The position numbers and the translations under genes are program-made. Under the pieces are notes generated by a model. That model worked only from the letters and a program-made list of their open reading frames with translations, was not told where the DNA came from and made no database searches. Below, piece after piece: positions 9,498 to 18,690 of a stretch of DNA of 64,000 nucleotides (position 1 is the stretch's first letter; each line of letters begins with the position of its first letter). Location: assembly GCF_014596935.1 (NCBI RefSeq), contig NZ_JACVXC010000008.1, positions 111,926 through 175,925 on the forward strand. The letters run 5' to 3'. Origin of the DNA: Aestuariibaculum suncheonense (lineage in GTDB: Bacteria; Bacteroidota; Bacteroidia; Flavobacteriales; Flavobacteriaceae).

Positions 9498-9505
9498 CAA
9501 ATATA
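9498..9505 (-). promoter_or_regulatory. Probable -7 promoter element of the DUF4870 gene
   Basis: On the minus strand the bases read TATATTTG, an exact match to the Bacteroidota TAnnTTTG -7 consensus. No clear TTG at the -33 position is seen, so this is a moderate call. Confidence 0.45.
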
Positions 9506-9615
9506 TGTCTTAAAACAGGTATTATGTTTCGCATAGTACTTAAAATTAACAAAATTTTAACAAAATGTTTTGTGGTATAATTTCATACCTTAGTAAAAAC
9601 TAAGACTAAATAATT

Positions 9616-10071
9616 ATGAGTATAACTCCCAGAAAGCTAAATGTTTTCACCTTGTTTAAGCTGCCTTCGGCTTATTTTTGCGGTGTTCGCACGAAGTATA
9701 TCGATAATGAAAAATGTGTGGTAAGTGTAAAGCATAGGTGGATAAACCAAAATCCGTTTCGATCGATGTTTTGGGCAGTACAAGGTATGGCTGCTGAACT
9801 TTCAACCGGAGCTCTAATGATTGATAAAACAGAAAATTCAGGGAAACGAATTTCTATGTTAGTCACTTCCAATACCGCTGTTTTTACTAAAAAGGCGACT
9901 GGAAGAATCACTTTTACTTGCTATGATGGTACTTTAATTGATGATTGTTTACAAAAAGCTATTGAAACCGGAGAGGGGCAAACCGTAAAATTAAGATCAG
10001 TAGGTTTGAATAATGAAGGCATTGAGGTTTCGTCGTTTATTTTTGAATGGAGTGTAAAGGTTAAAACATAA
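9616..10071 (+). CDS. DUF4442 domain-containing protein, hotdog-fold thioesterase-like
   Basis: 151 residues, no signal or membrane segment, so cytoplasmic. The sequence LPSAYFCGVRTKYID near the start and HRWINQNPFRSMFWAVQGMAAEL at about residues 40-62 are characteristic of DUF4442, a branch of the hotdog fold related to PaaI-type acyl-CoA thioesterases. Activity has not been established for the family, and the substrate is unknown. The next gene (AIM24 type) follows by 74 bases on the same strand. The leader contains a doubled TTAACAAAA motif at 9546-9565 that recurs exactly upstream of the DUF4331 locus. Confidence 0.8.
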   Translation: MSITPRKLNVFTLFKLPSAYFCGVRTKYIDNEKCVVSVKHRWINQNPFRSMFWAVQGMAAELSTGALMIDKTENSGKRISMLVTSNTAVFTKKATGRITFTCYDGTLIDDCLQKAIETGEGQTVKLRSVGLNNEGIEVSSFIFEWSVKVKT

Positions 10072-10145
10072 TTTTTAATAAAATGTTGTAACAATTACGG
10101 TTATTAATAAACCAATAAGAAAATCAACAAAAAACAAAATATAAA

Positions 10146-10946
10146 ATGACAGCACACGAAATTGATTATCATATATACGGTGAAGAAATGCAGTATGTAG
10201 AAATAGAACTAGATCCGCAGGAAGGCGTTGTAGCCGAAGCCGGAAGTTTTATGATGATGGACGACGGTATTAAAATGGAAACTATTTTTGGAGATGGTTC
10301 TCAAAACGATTCAGGTTTTCTTGGAAAAATACTAGGTGCCGGTAAACGTATATTAACCGGAGAGAGTTTGTTTATGACAGCGTTTTATAATGTATTATCA
10401 GGAAAACGTAAGGTCTCGTTTGCGTCTCCTTATCCTGGGAAAATTATTCCGATTGATTTAACCGAATATCGCGGCAAGTTTATTTGTCAGAAGGATGCGT
10501 TTTTATGTGCTGCTAAAGGAGTGAGCGTAGGGATAGAATTTTCAAAACGTTTAGGTCGCGGATTTTTTGGAGGAGAGGGGTTTATCATGCAAAAACTGGA
10601 AGGTGATGGCATGGCTTTTGTTCATGCTGGAGGGACTATGGCTAGAAAGGTGTTGCAACCGGGAGAAGTTTTACGAGTAGATACTGGATGTATTATTGGT
10701 TTCACTCAGGATGTCGATTACGATATAGAATTTATTGGTGGAATAAAAAACACCGTTTTTGGAGGTGAAGGCTTATTTTATGCCAAACTTCAAGGCCCTG
10801 GAGTTGTATATGTTCAGTCGTTGCCATTTAGCCGATTAGCCAGTCGCGTTTGGGCATCGGCTCCGCAAGCTGGAGGTAAGGGTAGAGGAGAAGGAAGTAT
10901 TCTAGGTGGTTTAGGTAATTTGCTGGATGGGGATAACAGATTTTAA
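10146..10946 (+). CDS. TIGR00266 / AIM24 family protein
   Basis: 266 residues, soluble, Gly-rich. It starts [20 protein letters not shown] and has the AIM24 landmarks [50 protein letters not shown] and a C-terminal [13 protein letters not shown]. The fold is a double-stranded beta-helix of a type related to tryptophan RNA-binding attenuator proteins. Bacterial members have no firmly known function. It is directly followed by a strong bidirectional terminator at 10954-10986, making it the last gene of the short unit with the DUF4442 gene. Confidence 0.9.
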   Translation: MTAHEIDYHIYGEEMQYVEIELDPQEGVVAEAGSFMMMDDGIKMETIFGDGSQNDSGFLGKILGAGKRILTGESLFMTAFYNVLSGKRKVSFASPYPGKIIPIDLTEYRGKFICQKDAFLCAAKGVSVGIEFSKRLGRGFFGGEGFIMQKLEGDGMAFVHAGGTMARKVLQPGEVLRVDTGCIIGFTQDVDYDIEFIGGIKNTVFGGEGLFYAKLQGPGVVYVQSLPFSRLASRVWASAPQAGGKGRGEGSILGGLGNLLDGDNRF

Positions 10947-10953
10947 TAAAAAT

Positions 10954-10986
10954 AAAAAAGGCTTGAATAATTTCAAGCCTTTTTTA
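10954..10986. terminator. Bidirectional rho-independent terminator
   Basis: Stem AAAAGGCTTGAA / TTCAAGCCTTTT flanked by A and T runs, lying between the convergent AIM24-type and T9SS genes. Confidence 0.9.
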
Positions 10987-10997
10987 TGAAGTTACAT

Positions 10998-13985
10998 TTA
11001 GTATTTAATAAACTTAATTGTTTTTAGGTTTTGTGTTTTCGACAGAGCATTTAAAAAATAAACGCCGTCATTTATTTCAGAAAGGGAAATAATATTCGAA
11101 CTATCCCTACGCGCTGTGGTTATTAATTGGCCTACGGCATTGTAAATATTCAAAGCGGAAGCATCAGCGGGAAGATTGTGAAGTTTTAACGATTCGGTGT
11201 TCTTATCGTAAGTGGCATATATTTTTTTCTCTGAAAACTGATAAGTTGATAATGTTGTATCTTCTTTAAAGGCGATAGAAAATCGATCTGCCGGTGTGCC
11301 TGAATTCAGAATTAAATCCACATCATTTTCGCGAAGATTGTAATAAGTGTTTTCAACATGGTCAACTAAAAAGATATTTAAATCATCCGGAATATGTTCC
11401 ATTTTATAAATCGAAAATGTATAAGCCCCGTTAGTTTTAATTTTAATACTTAAAGGGAGCACATCATCTTTATTTAATTCTGGTAAGGCTTGAATTGATA
11501 AGGTTTTATCTTCAGTTTGCCACAGCAGGTTGTCTTGAGAAATACTGGTTTCAGTATCAAAGCCTTTATCGTAACCGTAGGTTGCTCTAATATCATAACC
11601 AAGACCAATAAATTTTGTGTATCCTTGAGGTAAACCGAATGAAAACCAAATTTTGGGTCTTTCATCTGTTATTACAGCAGCTTTAGATTTTGAAGAGGTT
11701 TTGTAAAATACAGTTTCATTAAGTGTTTCTTTTGCAAAAGCACGTTGACCATTATTGAAATTTAAGACTCCGGAATTATTAACATTAACAAAAAAAGCTT
11801 GTCCTACATCTATGTAATTTGTCGGTAGAGGTTTAGAAGTTGTGCCTTTACTACTAATTAACCCTGATAAAGCTGTGGCGGGTATTGCCATCATCAGATT
11901 GTATTTAGCGTAGCCTGCTTGATATTGAGCTAAAATATGACTACTATTAGTTTCAAATTGATCCCAAAAGGATAGTGTTCCATCTATTACAGATAAGTTT
12001 TCAAGAATAAATTGGTCGGCATCTAAAGCAGATGGATACGGATTTCCTAAAAGGATACCATTGCCAGAAGAAACATTAAAATTATATTCGCCGTCGTTTG
12101 GTATACCTTTAAAAACATATTCTTGTTCATTAGTTACGGATCCTGAACCTTTCATGGTGTAACCCAATCCTGGAGAAATGTTGGTGTTAGGATATACTTT
12201 TTTCCATGAATAATAATTCCCTGAAGTTCCATTAAAAGTATATAGCCAATATTTACTCAGACTGATAGGTGAGGTTGTCGGGTCGGCATCATATCCTCCT
12301 TTAAAGGTTATTACACCGCTATTATCTTCTAAATAGGCTATTTTCCAAAAACCATTCCGGTTTACCGGAGCACTCCAATAGTTATAATTATATAGATTCG
12401 AGGTGCCTTGTTGTTTAATGCTTAAGTAGCCTGTTCCAGAATTTGAGCTGATGTTTCTATGGTTCTGAATAAGTTGGGCTTCACCTAAAAGGTTAAATGT
12501 TCCGTTAATAGTTACATTATCTTCGGTTTCTATTAAAATACCACTTATAACATTTAAGATCGCTTCGGATTCAATTTCAATGGCTCTAACATGAGCGTTA
12601 AAATACAAATCGGCAGAATTTGCACCGGATTTAACCGTGAATTTATAACAGGAATCTCTAGTGTCAGGAGCATTAGAAGGACCTGAACCATTGTGGAAAA
12701 CCGTTCCATCCCAAACGATTTGATCCACGTAGCGAAGCGTGAAGTAATCATCGTTTTTAAAATCAACTTTAGTTGCTGTAGCAGTATGTCCAGAAATGGT
12801 TAAATCGTAAATCTTTTCAGGAGAAGAAAAATCACCATTATTATCAATAACAAGCTGTAATGCACTACAGTTTTGAAGCCCGGATAAATCTATAGATGAG
12901 ATGTCAAACGAGATCGTTACACTACCAATATTTTTAGATCGGTTAACACGCCATTTGGAGTTTAACTGTTCGGTGTAGTTAATCGTATTGGTTATAAAGT
13001 TATAGGAAGGGCTTTCAAAGTCTTCACCCCAAAATAAAAAGTCTCCTTTCGATATTTTTGAAGGATTATGCATGCGAACAATACCGGTACCTTGAGAATC
13101 TGTATGATTATCAAAATTTCCAAATTGTCCAATTCCAGCGACATGATAGTCAAAGTTTCCATTGGCAGGATCATCTTGAGTATAAAGATCATAACTGTCC
13201 AGAGCTAAGTTGTATTTAGCAGCCAGATAGTTATCTATAATAATACGCTGTGAATCGTTTATTTTAGATTTAAATATGATAATTTCAGCCATATTACCTG
13301 AAAAACCATTGGTGTTGGTTGTATTTCCGCCAAGGTTAAAACGTTGCGAGGCTTGAGATGTATAGTTTGTGGTGTTGTTTTCGTCACCTATTAAAGTTGC
13401 ATTTCTATACAATTGTTTTCCAGAGGAGGGATGTGCATTGTAAGCCCATATAGAATAATTGGTAAATCTGTAGAGACCAGCAATTTCTATTCTGGCATCT
13501 GTACTGCAACAGGCGCCCAGATCGTAAATGACATTGCCGTTCCAAGGTATTTGTGCTGAAAATCTGCTGCTGTTTTCTAGAGGGTCGGTGGTGTAAACGG
13601 ATGATTGTTGGGTTATGTTATCGGCTTTAGCAACAACAAACGTCGAGGCTTCATTGATAATAAAATTAGAACTACTAAGCGTTAATCCCGTTCGTAATCT
13701 GTTATTACCATTAAAATGAACTTCATTTAAACCGTTTAATGTTCCGGAAAGTAAAGTCGGTCTTTGCGTTCCTGATTCTAATAAATCGAAGTCGCTTATA
13801 CCGGCTGCATTTGTCCAGCTGTCGATTGATGAACTAGTCGTCGAAATGCCACTATCAGGGCGATACCACATAATTAAATTTGAGTTACCGTCGTTGGAGC
13901 CAACACCACCGGGACCAGTTTGTGCATGTGTGAAATTAAAAAAAGTAATGCCGCATAGCAGCGTGAATCGTTTAATAACATCCAT
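10998..13985 (-). CDS. Large secreted protein with T9SS type A sorting domain
   Basis: 995 residues. Signal peptide about residues 1-21 (FFNFTHAQ). The mature N-terminus (GGVGSNDGNSNLIMWYRPDSG) opens a roughly 250-residue lectin/LamG-like region with the 'WYRPDSGI...SWTNAAG' pattern and NMAEIIIFKSKINDSQRIIIDNYLAAKYNL, which is typical of concanavalin-like surface proteins of Flavobacteriia. The middle is beta-rich repeat-like sequence. The C-terminal 75 residues are a sorting domain (KLHNLPADASALNIYNAVGQ .. GVYFLNALS .. KTIKFIKY), which directs secretion and surface anchoring through the type IX system. It is probably an adhesin or surface-structure protein. It stands alone, with a 447-bp upstream region. 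Confidence 0.85.
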   Translation of the reverse strand: MDVIKRFTLLCGITFFNFTHAQTGPGGVGSNDGNSNLIMWYRPDSGISTTSSSIDSWTNAAGISDFDLLESGTQRPTLLSGTLNGLNEVHFNGNNRLRTGLTLSSSNFIINEASTFVVAKADNITQQSSVYTTDPLENSSRFSAQIPWNGNVIYDLGACCSTDARIEIAGLYRFTNYSIWAYNAHPSSGKQLYRNATLIGDENNTTNYTSQASQRFNLGGNTTNTNGFSGNMAEIIIFKSKINDSQRIIIDNYLAAKYNLALDSYDLYTQDDPANGNFDYHVAGIGQFGNFDNHTDSQGTGIVRMHNPSKISKGDFLFWGEDFESPSYNFITNTINYTEQLNSKWRVNRSKNIGSVTISFDISSIDLSGLQNCSALQLVIDNNGDFSSPEKIYDLTISGHTATATKVDFKNDDYFTLRYVDQIVWDGTVFHNGSGPSNAPDTRDSCYKFTVKSGANSADLYFNAHVRAIEIESEAILNVISGILIETEDNVTINGTFNLLGEAQLIQNHRNISSNSGTGYLSIKQQGTSNLYNYNYWSAPVNRNGFWKIAYLEDNSGVITFKGGYDADPTTSPISLSKYWLYTFNGTSGNYYSWKKVYPNTNISPGLGYTMKGSGSVTNEQEYVFKGIPNDGEYNFNVSSGNGILLGNPYPSALDADQFILENLSVIDGTLSFWDQFETNSSHILAQYQAGYAKYNLMMAIPATALSGLISSKGTTSKPLPTNYIDVGQAFFVNVNNSGVLNFNNGQRAFAKETLNETVFYKTSSKSKAAVITDERPKIWFSFGLPQGYTKFIGLGYDIRATYGYDKGFDTETSISQDNLLWQTEDKTLSIQALPELNKDDVLPLSIKIKTNGAYTFSIYKMEHIPDDLNIFLVDHVENTYYNLRENDVDLILNSGTPADRFSIAFKEDTTLSTYQFSEKKIYATYDKNTESLKLHNLPADASALNIYNAVGQLITTARRDSSNIISLSEINDGVYFLNALSKTQNLKTIKFIKY

Positions 13986-14432
13986 AGATTTGAGAGAGTT
14001 TTGAGAGTTTTTTGTTGAATAAATAGCAATGTTATCCTGTAGTTAACATGTAACTACACGGTTAGACACACTTCATTTTAAAGTGGTCACAAGTCTTGTA
14101 TTTTAATAAAACTATTTACCCTGTGGATGTCTGTTTTTTGATAATAGCAATTGTTGTTTTCATATTTTATTGAGAGATTGAGAGAATAATACTGTAAAGC
14201 TAATATTATTTTTAATAAAATAAAATATTAACAATAAACTTTGAAAAATGAAGTATACTGTGGGGTTTGGTTTTCTTACATTGTTAATAAACTAATAAAC
14301 CGTTAAATTTTACACTTAATCGAATGATGTATTCTTTTTTTTATTATTTTTAAGTGTTTTAAATAAAGTTTAATTTGATGCCTATAATAGACAACTACTC
14401 ATATAAAATAAACTTAAAATCCCTAATAAATC
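13986..14432. other. Intergenic region upstream of the T9SS protein gene
   Basis: 447 bases between two divergently arranged genes. It is very AT-rich and contains short GAGAGA/TTGAGAG direct repeats near 13990-14010 and 14170-14185. No convincing ORF, RNA gene or long inverted repeat was seen. It presumably holds promoters for both flanking genes. Confidence 0.4.
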
Positions 14433-14630
14433 ATGGCAAGAGCAATGCTAGAGTATACTAAAACTATACTGAATAAAGTTAGTTTTGATGCTAATTTGTT
14501 TTGCAAAGAAGTACAAAAGGCTGTCGAGCGATTACTCCCTTACGAGTTGGAAGAGCTCAAGATTTTTATTCAGTCTTTAATACAGCAAAACCCAGAATTA
14601 AATCAGTGTTTGGTATATTTAAAACCATAA
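14433..14630 (+). CDS. Small conserved-looking hypothetical protein
   Basis: 65 residues, predicted mostly helical (KEVQKAVERLLPYELEELKIFIQSLIQQNPELNQCLVYL), with no signal or membrane segment. I recognise no family. Reasons to accept it as a gene are the good start, coding-like amino acid usage, and an ideal rho-independent terminator beginning six bases after its stop. It is a single-gene unit facing oxyR. No function is proposed. Confidence 0.7.
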   Translation: MARAMLEYTKTILNKVSFDANLFCKEVQKAVERLLPYELEELKIFIQSLIQQNPELNQCLVYLKP

Positions 14631-14635
14631 AGAAA

Positions 14636-14665
14636 AGGCGACCATAATTGGTCGCCTCTTTTTTT
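14636..14665. terminator. Rho-independent terminator shared by convergent genes
   Basis: Perfect stem AGGCGACC / GGTCGCCT with an ATAATT loop followed by a T run. It overlaps the stop codon of the convergent oxyR gene (bases 14664-14666). Confidence 0.9.
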
Positions 14666-15611
14666 ATTTTTTACCGGAAGCTAACGGACTTATAATTTGT
14701 ACGTCCTGAAAGGCTATAGCACCGCGAACCACACCAAGAATAACATCTTGTAAGGCCTCTATTATCTGCATTTTTAGTTCACTTTTATGATATATAAGGC
14801 TCACTTCACGAGCAGGATTTGGTTCTTGAAAGAAATGTAAGTTCTCTTTTTCCTTGTCCGTAATATCTAAAGTATGTAGATAAGGGAGTAGTGTCATGCC
14901 TAAACCCTCATCCGATAGTTTGATTAAGGTTTCAATACTGCCACTTTCCAGTTGAAATTGATCGTCTTGCTGCGTTTTAAAGGCTTTACATAGATTTAAT
15001 ACACCTTCCCTAAAGCAATGCCCGTCTTCTAGCAAAAGCATATCCGTAACGTCTAGCTCTGCAATATCAATTTTTTTATTGGTATGAAGTTTATGGTTTT
15101 TTGGAATATAAGCCACGAATGGTTCAAAATATAACACACGTTCTTTAATGGCATCATCTTCCAGAGGTGTTGCGGCAATAGCGGCATCTAAATGACCGTC
15201 TTTAATACGAGTAATAATTTCTTCAGTAGTTAACTCTTCAATTTTAAGTTTTACTTTCGGATGTTTTTTTATGAAGTTCTTTAAGAACATAGGCAATAGG
15301 GTAGGCATTACTGTAGGAATGATACCTAATTTAAATTCCCCACCAATGAATCCTTTTTGTTGGTCGACAATGTCCTGTATTCTGTAAGATTCGTTAACAA
15401 TGTTACGGGCCTGGGTAACTATTTTTCGGCCTACATCGGTTAACTCAATAGGCTTTTTACTGCGGTCAAAAATCTGGATAGATAATTCGTCTTCCAGCTT
15501 CTGAATTTGCATACTTAAAGTAGGTTGTGTCACAAAGCATTTTTCGGCTGCCTTGGTAAAGTTCTGGTTTTCGGCAACTGCCAAAACATAGTATAATTGT
15601 GTTATGGTCAT
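14664..15611 (-). CDS. oxyR: OxyR-type hydrogen peroxide-sensing LysR regulator
   Basis: An N-terminal LysR winged helix (residues about 1-60, with AEKCFVTQPTLSMQIQKLE) is followed by a substrate-binding domain. The redox motif GHCFREGVLNLC is present. With the ATG at 15611 as start (315 residues) its two cysteines fall at positions 199 and 208, the same numbers as in E. coli OxyR. This supports both the identity and the choice of this ATG over an in-frame TTG nine bases upstream. Oxidation of the two Cys to a disulfide should switch on peroxide defence genes. The divergent neighbour is dps, a classic OxyR target. The 119-bp gap contains the 19-bp inverted element CTATC-N9-TATAG at 15644-15662, a possible operator. 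Confidence 0.93.
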   Translation of the reverse strand: MTITQLYYVLAVAENQNFTKAAEKCFVTQPTLSMQIQKLEDELSIQIFDRSKKPIELTDVGRKIVTQARNIVNESYRIQDIVDQQKGFIGGEFKLGIIPTVMPTLLPMFLKNFIKKHPKVKLKIEELTTEEIITRIKDGHLDAAIAATPLEDDAIKERVLYFEPFVAYIPKNHKLHTNKKIDIAELDVTDMLLLEDGHCFREGVLNLCKAFKTQQDDQFQLESGSIETLIKLSDEGLGMTLLPYLHTLDITDKEKENLHFFQEPNPAREVSLIYHKSELKMQIIEALQDVILGVVRGAIAFQDVQIISPLASGKK

Positions 15612-15643
15612 TGGTATCAATTTAGGCTATAAAGATATAAAAA

Positions 15644-15691
15644 CTATCAATAAAATTTATAGAATGCTCCTGTATTTATAGATTAAATTTG
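15644..15691. promoter_or_regulatory. Candidate OxyR-dps regulatory region
   Basis: Between the divergent oxyR and dps starts lie CTAT/ATAG arms (15644-15647 and 15659-15662) and a plus-strand TAAATTTG at 15684-15691, which matches the TAnnTTTG -7 consensus and would serve dps. The arms resemble OxyR half-site words but in an order (CTAT..ATAG) that differs from the E. coli consensus, so assignment is tentative. Confidence 0.4.
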
Positions 15692-15730
15692 TAGTAAATA
15701 AAATGAGAAACATAATTAAATTGTAAAAAT

Positions 15731-16201
15731 ATGACATTAAATAGTATTGGTTTAGATACCGTAAAAGCAAAAGAATTAGCAAGCGATTTAAACCACTTAT
15801 TAGCTAATTTTCAAATTTATTATCAGAATTTAAGAGGCATTCACTGGAATATTAAAGGAAAGCGTTTTTTCGATTTACACGTTAAGTTTGAGGAATTATA
15901 TACCGATGCGAATACCAAGGTTGATGAAATAGCTGAACGTATTTTAACTCTGGGTGAAACGCCTTTTCATACCTTCGAAGAGTATTCAGCGCATGCACAA
16001 GTACCAGTTGGTAAAAACATTTCACAAGATGAAAAGGCAGTGACATTAATTGTAGATTCGTTATCTGAATTATTGAAAATAGAGCGTAATATTTTGGATA
16101 AGGCCGGAGATGCCAATGATGAAGGAACGAACTCGATGATGAGTGACTTTATTACCGAACAGGAAAAAACAGTTTGGATGATGAAAGCATGGTTAAGCTA
16201 A
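15731..16201 (+). CDS. dps: Dps family ferritin-like DNA-protection protein
   Basis: 156 residues, full length for the family. The intersubunit ferroxidase ligands are visible: His38 (GIHWN), His50 and Glu54 (DLHVKFEELY), Asp65 and Glu69 (VDEIAERI). The 12-residue spacing between the two His matches known Dps proteins. Dodecameric Dps stores iron while consuming hydrogen peroxide and shields the chromosome during stress. The gene is divergent from oxyR and carries a -7 like TAAATTTG element 40 bases upstream, so induction by peroxide through OxyR is the expected control. A terminator follows at 16236-16264. Confidence 0.95.
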   Translation: MTLNSIGLDTVKAKELASDLNHLLANFQIYYQNLRGIHWNIKGKRFFDLHVKFEELYTDANTKVDEIAERILTLGETPFHTFEEYSAHAQVPVGKNISQDEKAVTLIVDSLSELLKIERNILDKAGDANDEGTNSMMSDFITEQEKTVWMMKAWLS

Positions 16202-16235
16202 ACCATCCGATTTTAGATTGATTATTATATTGTAC

Positions 16236-16264
16236 AGCCTTCAAGAGATTGAGGGCTTTTTTTA
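16236..16264 (+). terminator. Rho-independent terminator after dps
   Basis: Stem AGCCTTCAA / TTGAGGGCT (one G-T pair) with a GAGA tetraloop and a T run. Confidence 0.8.
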
Positions 16265-16268
16265 TAGT

Positions 16269-17600
16269 TTACAACAAGCCTCGCGATTTTATTTCCAGAT
16301 ATTTATTAATGGTGTCGATGGTTAAGTTTTCTGGCGTGGTTAAAATGGAATAGATACCGTATTTTTTAAGTTCGTTTACAATCAGGCGTTTTTCAAAATC
16401 GAACTTTTCAGCTATCACTTTATCGTAAACCTGTTGTACGGTTTCAGCTTTGTTTTTAATAATGGTATCCAGTTCGGTGTTTTTAAAGAAAATAACCACC
16501 AGCACATGGCTCTTGGCAATGGCTTTTAGGTATGGTAATTGTCGGTTTAAGCCATCCATAGTTTCAAAGTTGGTGTACATTAACAATAAACTACGGTTGG
16601 TAATATGGCGTTTGATGTTCGCATACAATCTGCTGAAATCACTTTCAAAGAAATCGGTATTTACATTATAAAGCGCTTCAAGAATCAGTTGCATTTGTGA
16701 ACTACGACGTTCGGCAACCACAATATTATCTATGCGTTTCGAGAAGGACAGCATACCGGCTTTATCATGTTTTTTCAACACCACATTGCTAATTACCAGA
16801 CTTGCATTAATAGCGTAATCTAAGAGACTTAATCGATTAAAAGGCATTTTCATAATACGCCCTTTATCAATAATGGAATAAACCGGTTGCGATTTTTCAT
16901 CCTGAAACTGATTTACCATGAGCTGGTTACGCTTAGCGGTGGCTTTCCAGTTAATCGTGCGTAAATCATCACCTAAAACGTATTCTTTAATTTGCTCGAA
17001 TTCCATGGTGTGCCCCAGTCGGCGGACTTTTTTTAAGCCGTATTCCAAGGAGTTTTGATTGATGTTTAATAACTCAAACTTTTTAAGTTGCTTGAAGCTC
17101 GGGTAGGTGGGTACCATTGCATCACTGCTAAAGGTAAAACGCTTAGCCACCAGATTCAACACTGATGTCGCATAAACATTTAAGCTCCCAAAATGATATT
17201 CGCCACGTTCGGTTGGTCGTAATTGGTAACTGATGTTCTTTGAACGTCGTGGTGCAATACGATGTTTAATTTTAAAATCACGCTTTTGAAACTGCTCCGG
17301 GATTTCATCAATAATTTCCAGATGAACCGAAATCGGGTAGTTGTTTTTAATCTGAAGATTCACGGTGTTGTTGTCACCATTCGAGAACTTATCCGGAAGG
17401 ATCCGCTCCGCTTCAATTTTATGCGTTCCAATGAAAATAGTAAGGAAGTCAATAACAAAGAACAGTACTAATACTAAAATGGATAGCTGGGCTATATTGA
17501 ACAATACCGGAATGAAATAACTTAAACCAAATAGCACGACTATGCCAATGCCGGCATAGAAAAAACGAGGTTGTATGTAAAAGGGTTTAAAGAATTTCAA
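16269..17600 (-). CDS. DUF58 domain-containing protein of the MoxR cluster
   Basis: 443 residues. Two hydrophobic segments lie at about residues 13-30 and 35-53. A periplasmic-like beta domain follows, then the DUF58 signature at about 190-235 (RRLGHTMEFEQIKEYVLGD, then D-RTINWKATAKRNQL). The C-terminal part resembles a von Willebrand A-like fold. In MoxR-type clusters DUF58 proteins act together with the AAA ATPase, probably in maturation or insertion of membrane or metal-dependent proteins. It is the last gene of a five-gene minus-strand operon, 20 bases after moxR. The partner substrate is not identifiable here. Confidence 0.9.
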   Translation of the reverse strand: MKFFKPFYIQPRFFYAGIGIVVLFGLSYFIPVLFNIAQLSILVLVLFFVIDFLTIFIGTHKIEAERILPDKFSNGDNNTVNLQIKNNYPISVHLEIIDEIPEQFQKRDFKIKHRIAPRRSKNISYQLRPTERGEYHFGSLNVYATSVLNLVAKRFTFSSDAMVPTYPSFKQLKKFELLNINQNSLEYGLKKVRRLGHTMEFEQIKEYVLGDDLRTINWKATAKRNQLMVNQFQDEKSQPVYSIIDKGRIMKMPFNRLSLLDYAINASLVISNVVLKKHDKAGMLSFSKRIDNIVVAERRSSQMQLILEALYNVNTDFFESDFSRLYANIKRHITNRSLLLMYTNFETMDGLNRQLPYLKAIAKSHVLVVIFFKNTELDTIIKNKAETVQQVYDKVIAEKFDFEKRLIVNELKKYGIYSILTTPENLTIDTINKYLEIKSRGLL

Positions 17601-17620
17601 TGTATTCTGGATTTATATAT

Positions 17621-18688
17621 TTATCTTGGTATTTCTACCGTTTCAATAATTTGTTTGATGATTTGTTTGCTGGTCACACCTTCCATTTCACGCTCCGGCG
17701 TTACAATAACACGGTGATGTAATACAGGCACCGACGCACGCTTAATGTCTTCCGGTGTTACAAAATCGCGACCAGACATCGCCGCAAAGGCTTTACTCGC
17801 TTTAAGTATGGCAATGGAAGCTCTTGGTGAAGCCCCTAAATATAAAAACGGATTATTACGCGTGGCAACAATCAGTTCGGCAATGTATTTTAATAAGTGC
17901 TGTTCTACAATCACCTGACTCACCAAGTTCTGATATCTTACAATCTGTTCAGTAGTTAAGAACGACGTAATCGTAGCTGTTTTTTCCTTTTCCTTTAAGT
18001 CATGCTCACGTACCAGAATTTCAATTTCCTCTTCCAGATTCGGGTAATCCACATCTATTTTAAACAGGAAGCGGTCTAACTGGGCTTCCGGTAAGCGGTA
18101 GGTGCCTTCTTGTTCTACCGGGTTTTGTGTTGCTAATACCATAAACGGCGCATCAAGTAGATATTTATGGCCGTCAATGGTAATTTGTTGTTCTTCCATG
18201 ACCTCAAACAGCGCCGCCTGTGTTTTGGCAGGCGCACGGTTAATCTCGTCAATTAAAATCATATTCGAGAAAATAGGGCCTTTCTTAAACTCAAACTCCG
18301 AAACTTTTAAGTTAAATACCGACGTTCCTAATATATCACTTGGCATTAAATCGGGCGTAAACTGTATACGGCTAAACCCTACGCTCAACGATTTGGCTAA
18401 TAGCTTTGCCGTTACTGTTTTGGCAACCCCCGGAACCCCTTCAATTAAGGCGTGTCCTTTGGCTAGTAGTGAGGCGATTAGCATATCGACCATATCTTTT
18501 TGCCCAACAATCACTTTACCAACTTCGGCTTTAATGTTCTGTACGCTGTTTTGCAGTTCAGACAGGTCTAAACGGTTTTGAAACTCTAAGCCGTTAGTTT
18601 CTCCATTACTGGATATTTCTGTTGGGATATTTGCGTCTTGTTTTGGTAAAAAGGCACTGTGGTCCTGGGGTTGTGTATGTTCTTCCAT
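17621..18688 (-). CDS. MoxR family AAA+ ATPase
   Basis: 355 residues. Walker A is GVPGVAKT at about residues 84-91, Walker [12 protein letters not shown] at about 143-153, followed by the sensor region [23 protein letters not shown] and a C-terminal lid domain ([16 protein letters not shown]). The first 45 residues are a low-complexity extension. MoxR ATPases are chaperone-like and usually encoded beside DUF58 or VWA proteins. It lies two bases after the DUF4350 gene and 20 bases before the DUF58 gene in the same operon. Identity is certain at family level; the client is unknown. Confidence 0.95.
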   Translation of the reverse strand: MEEHTQPQDHSAFLPKQDANIPTEISSNGETNGLEFQNRLDLSELQNSVQNIKAEVGKVIVGQKDMVDMLIASLLAKGHALIEGVPGVAKTVTAKLLAKSLSVGFSRIQFTPDLMPSDILGTSVFNLKVSEFEFKKGPIFSNMILIDEINRAPAKTQAALFEVMEEQQITIDGHKYLLDAPFMVLATQNPVEQEGTYRLPEAQLDRFLFKIDVDYPNLEEEIEILVREHDLKEKEKTATITSFLTTEQIVRYQNLVSQVIVEQHLLKYIAELIVATRNNPFLYLGASPRASIAILKASKAFAAMSGRDFVTPEDIKRASVPVLHHRVIVTPEREMEGVTSKQIIKQIIETVEIPR

Positions 18689-18690
18689 AA

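Noticed and set aside
18102..18581. Plus-strand open frame of 159 codons inside the moxR gene
   Set aside because: It is antisense to the conserved ATPase core and has no family features.
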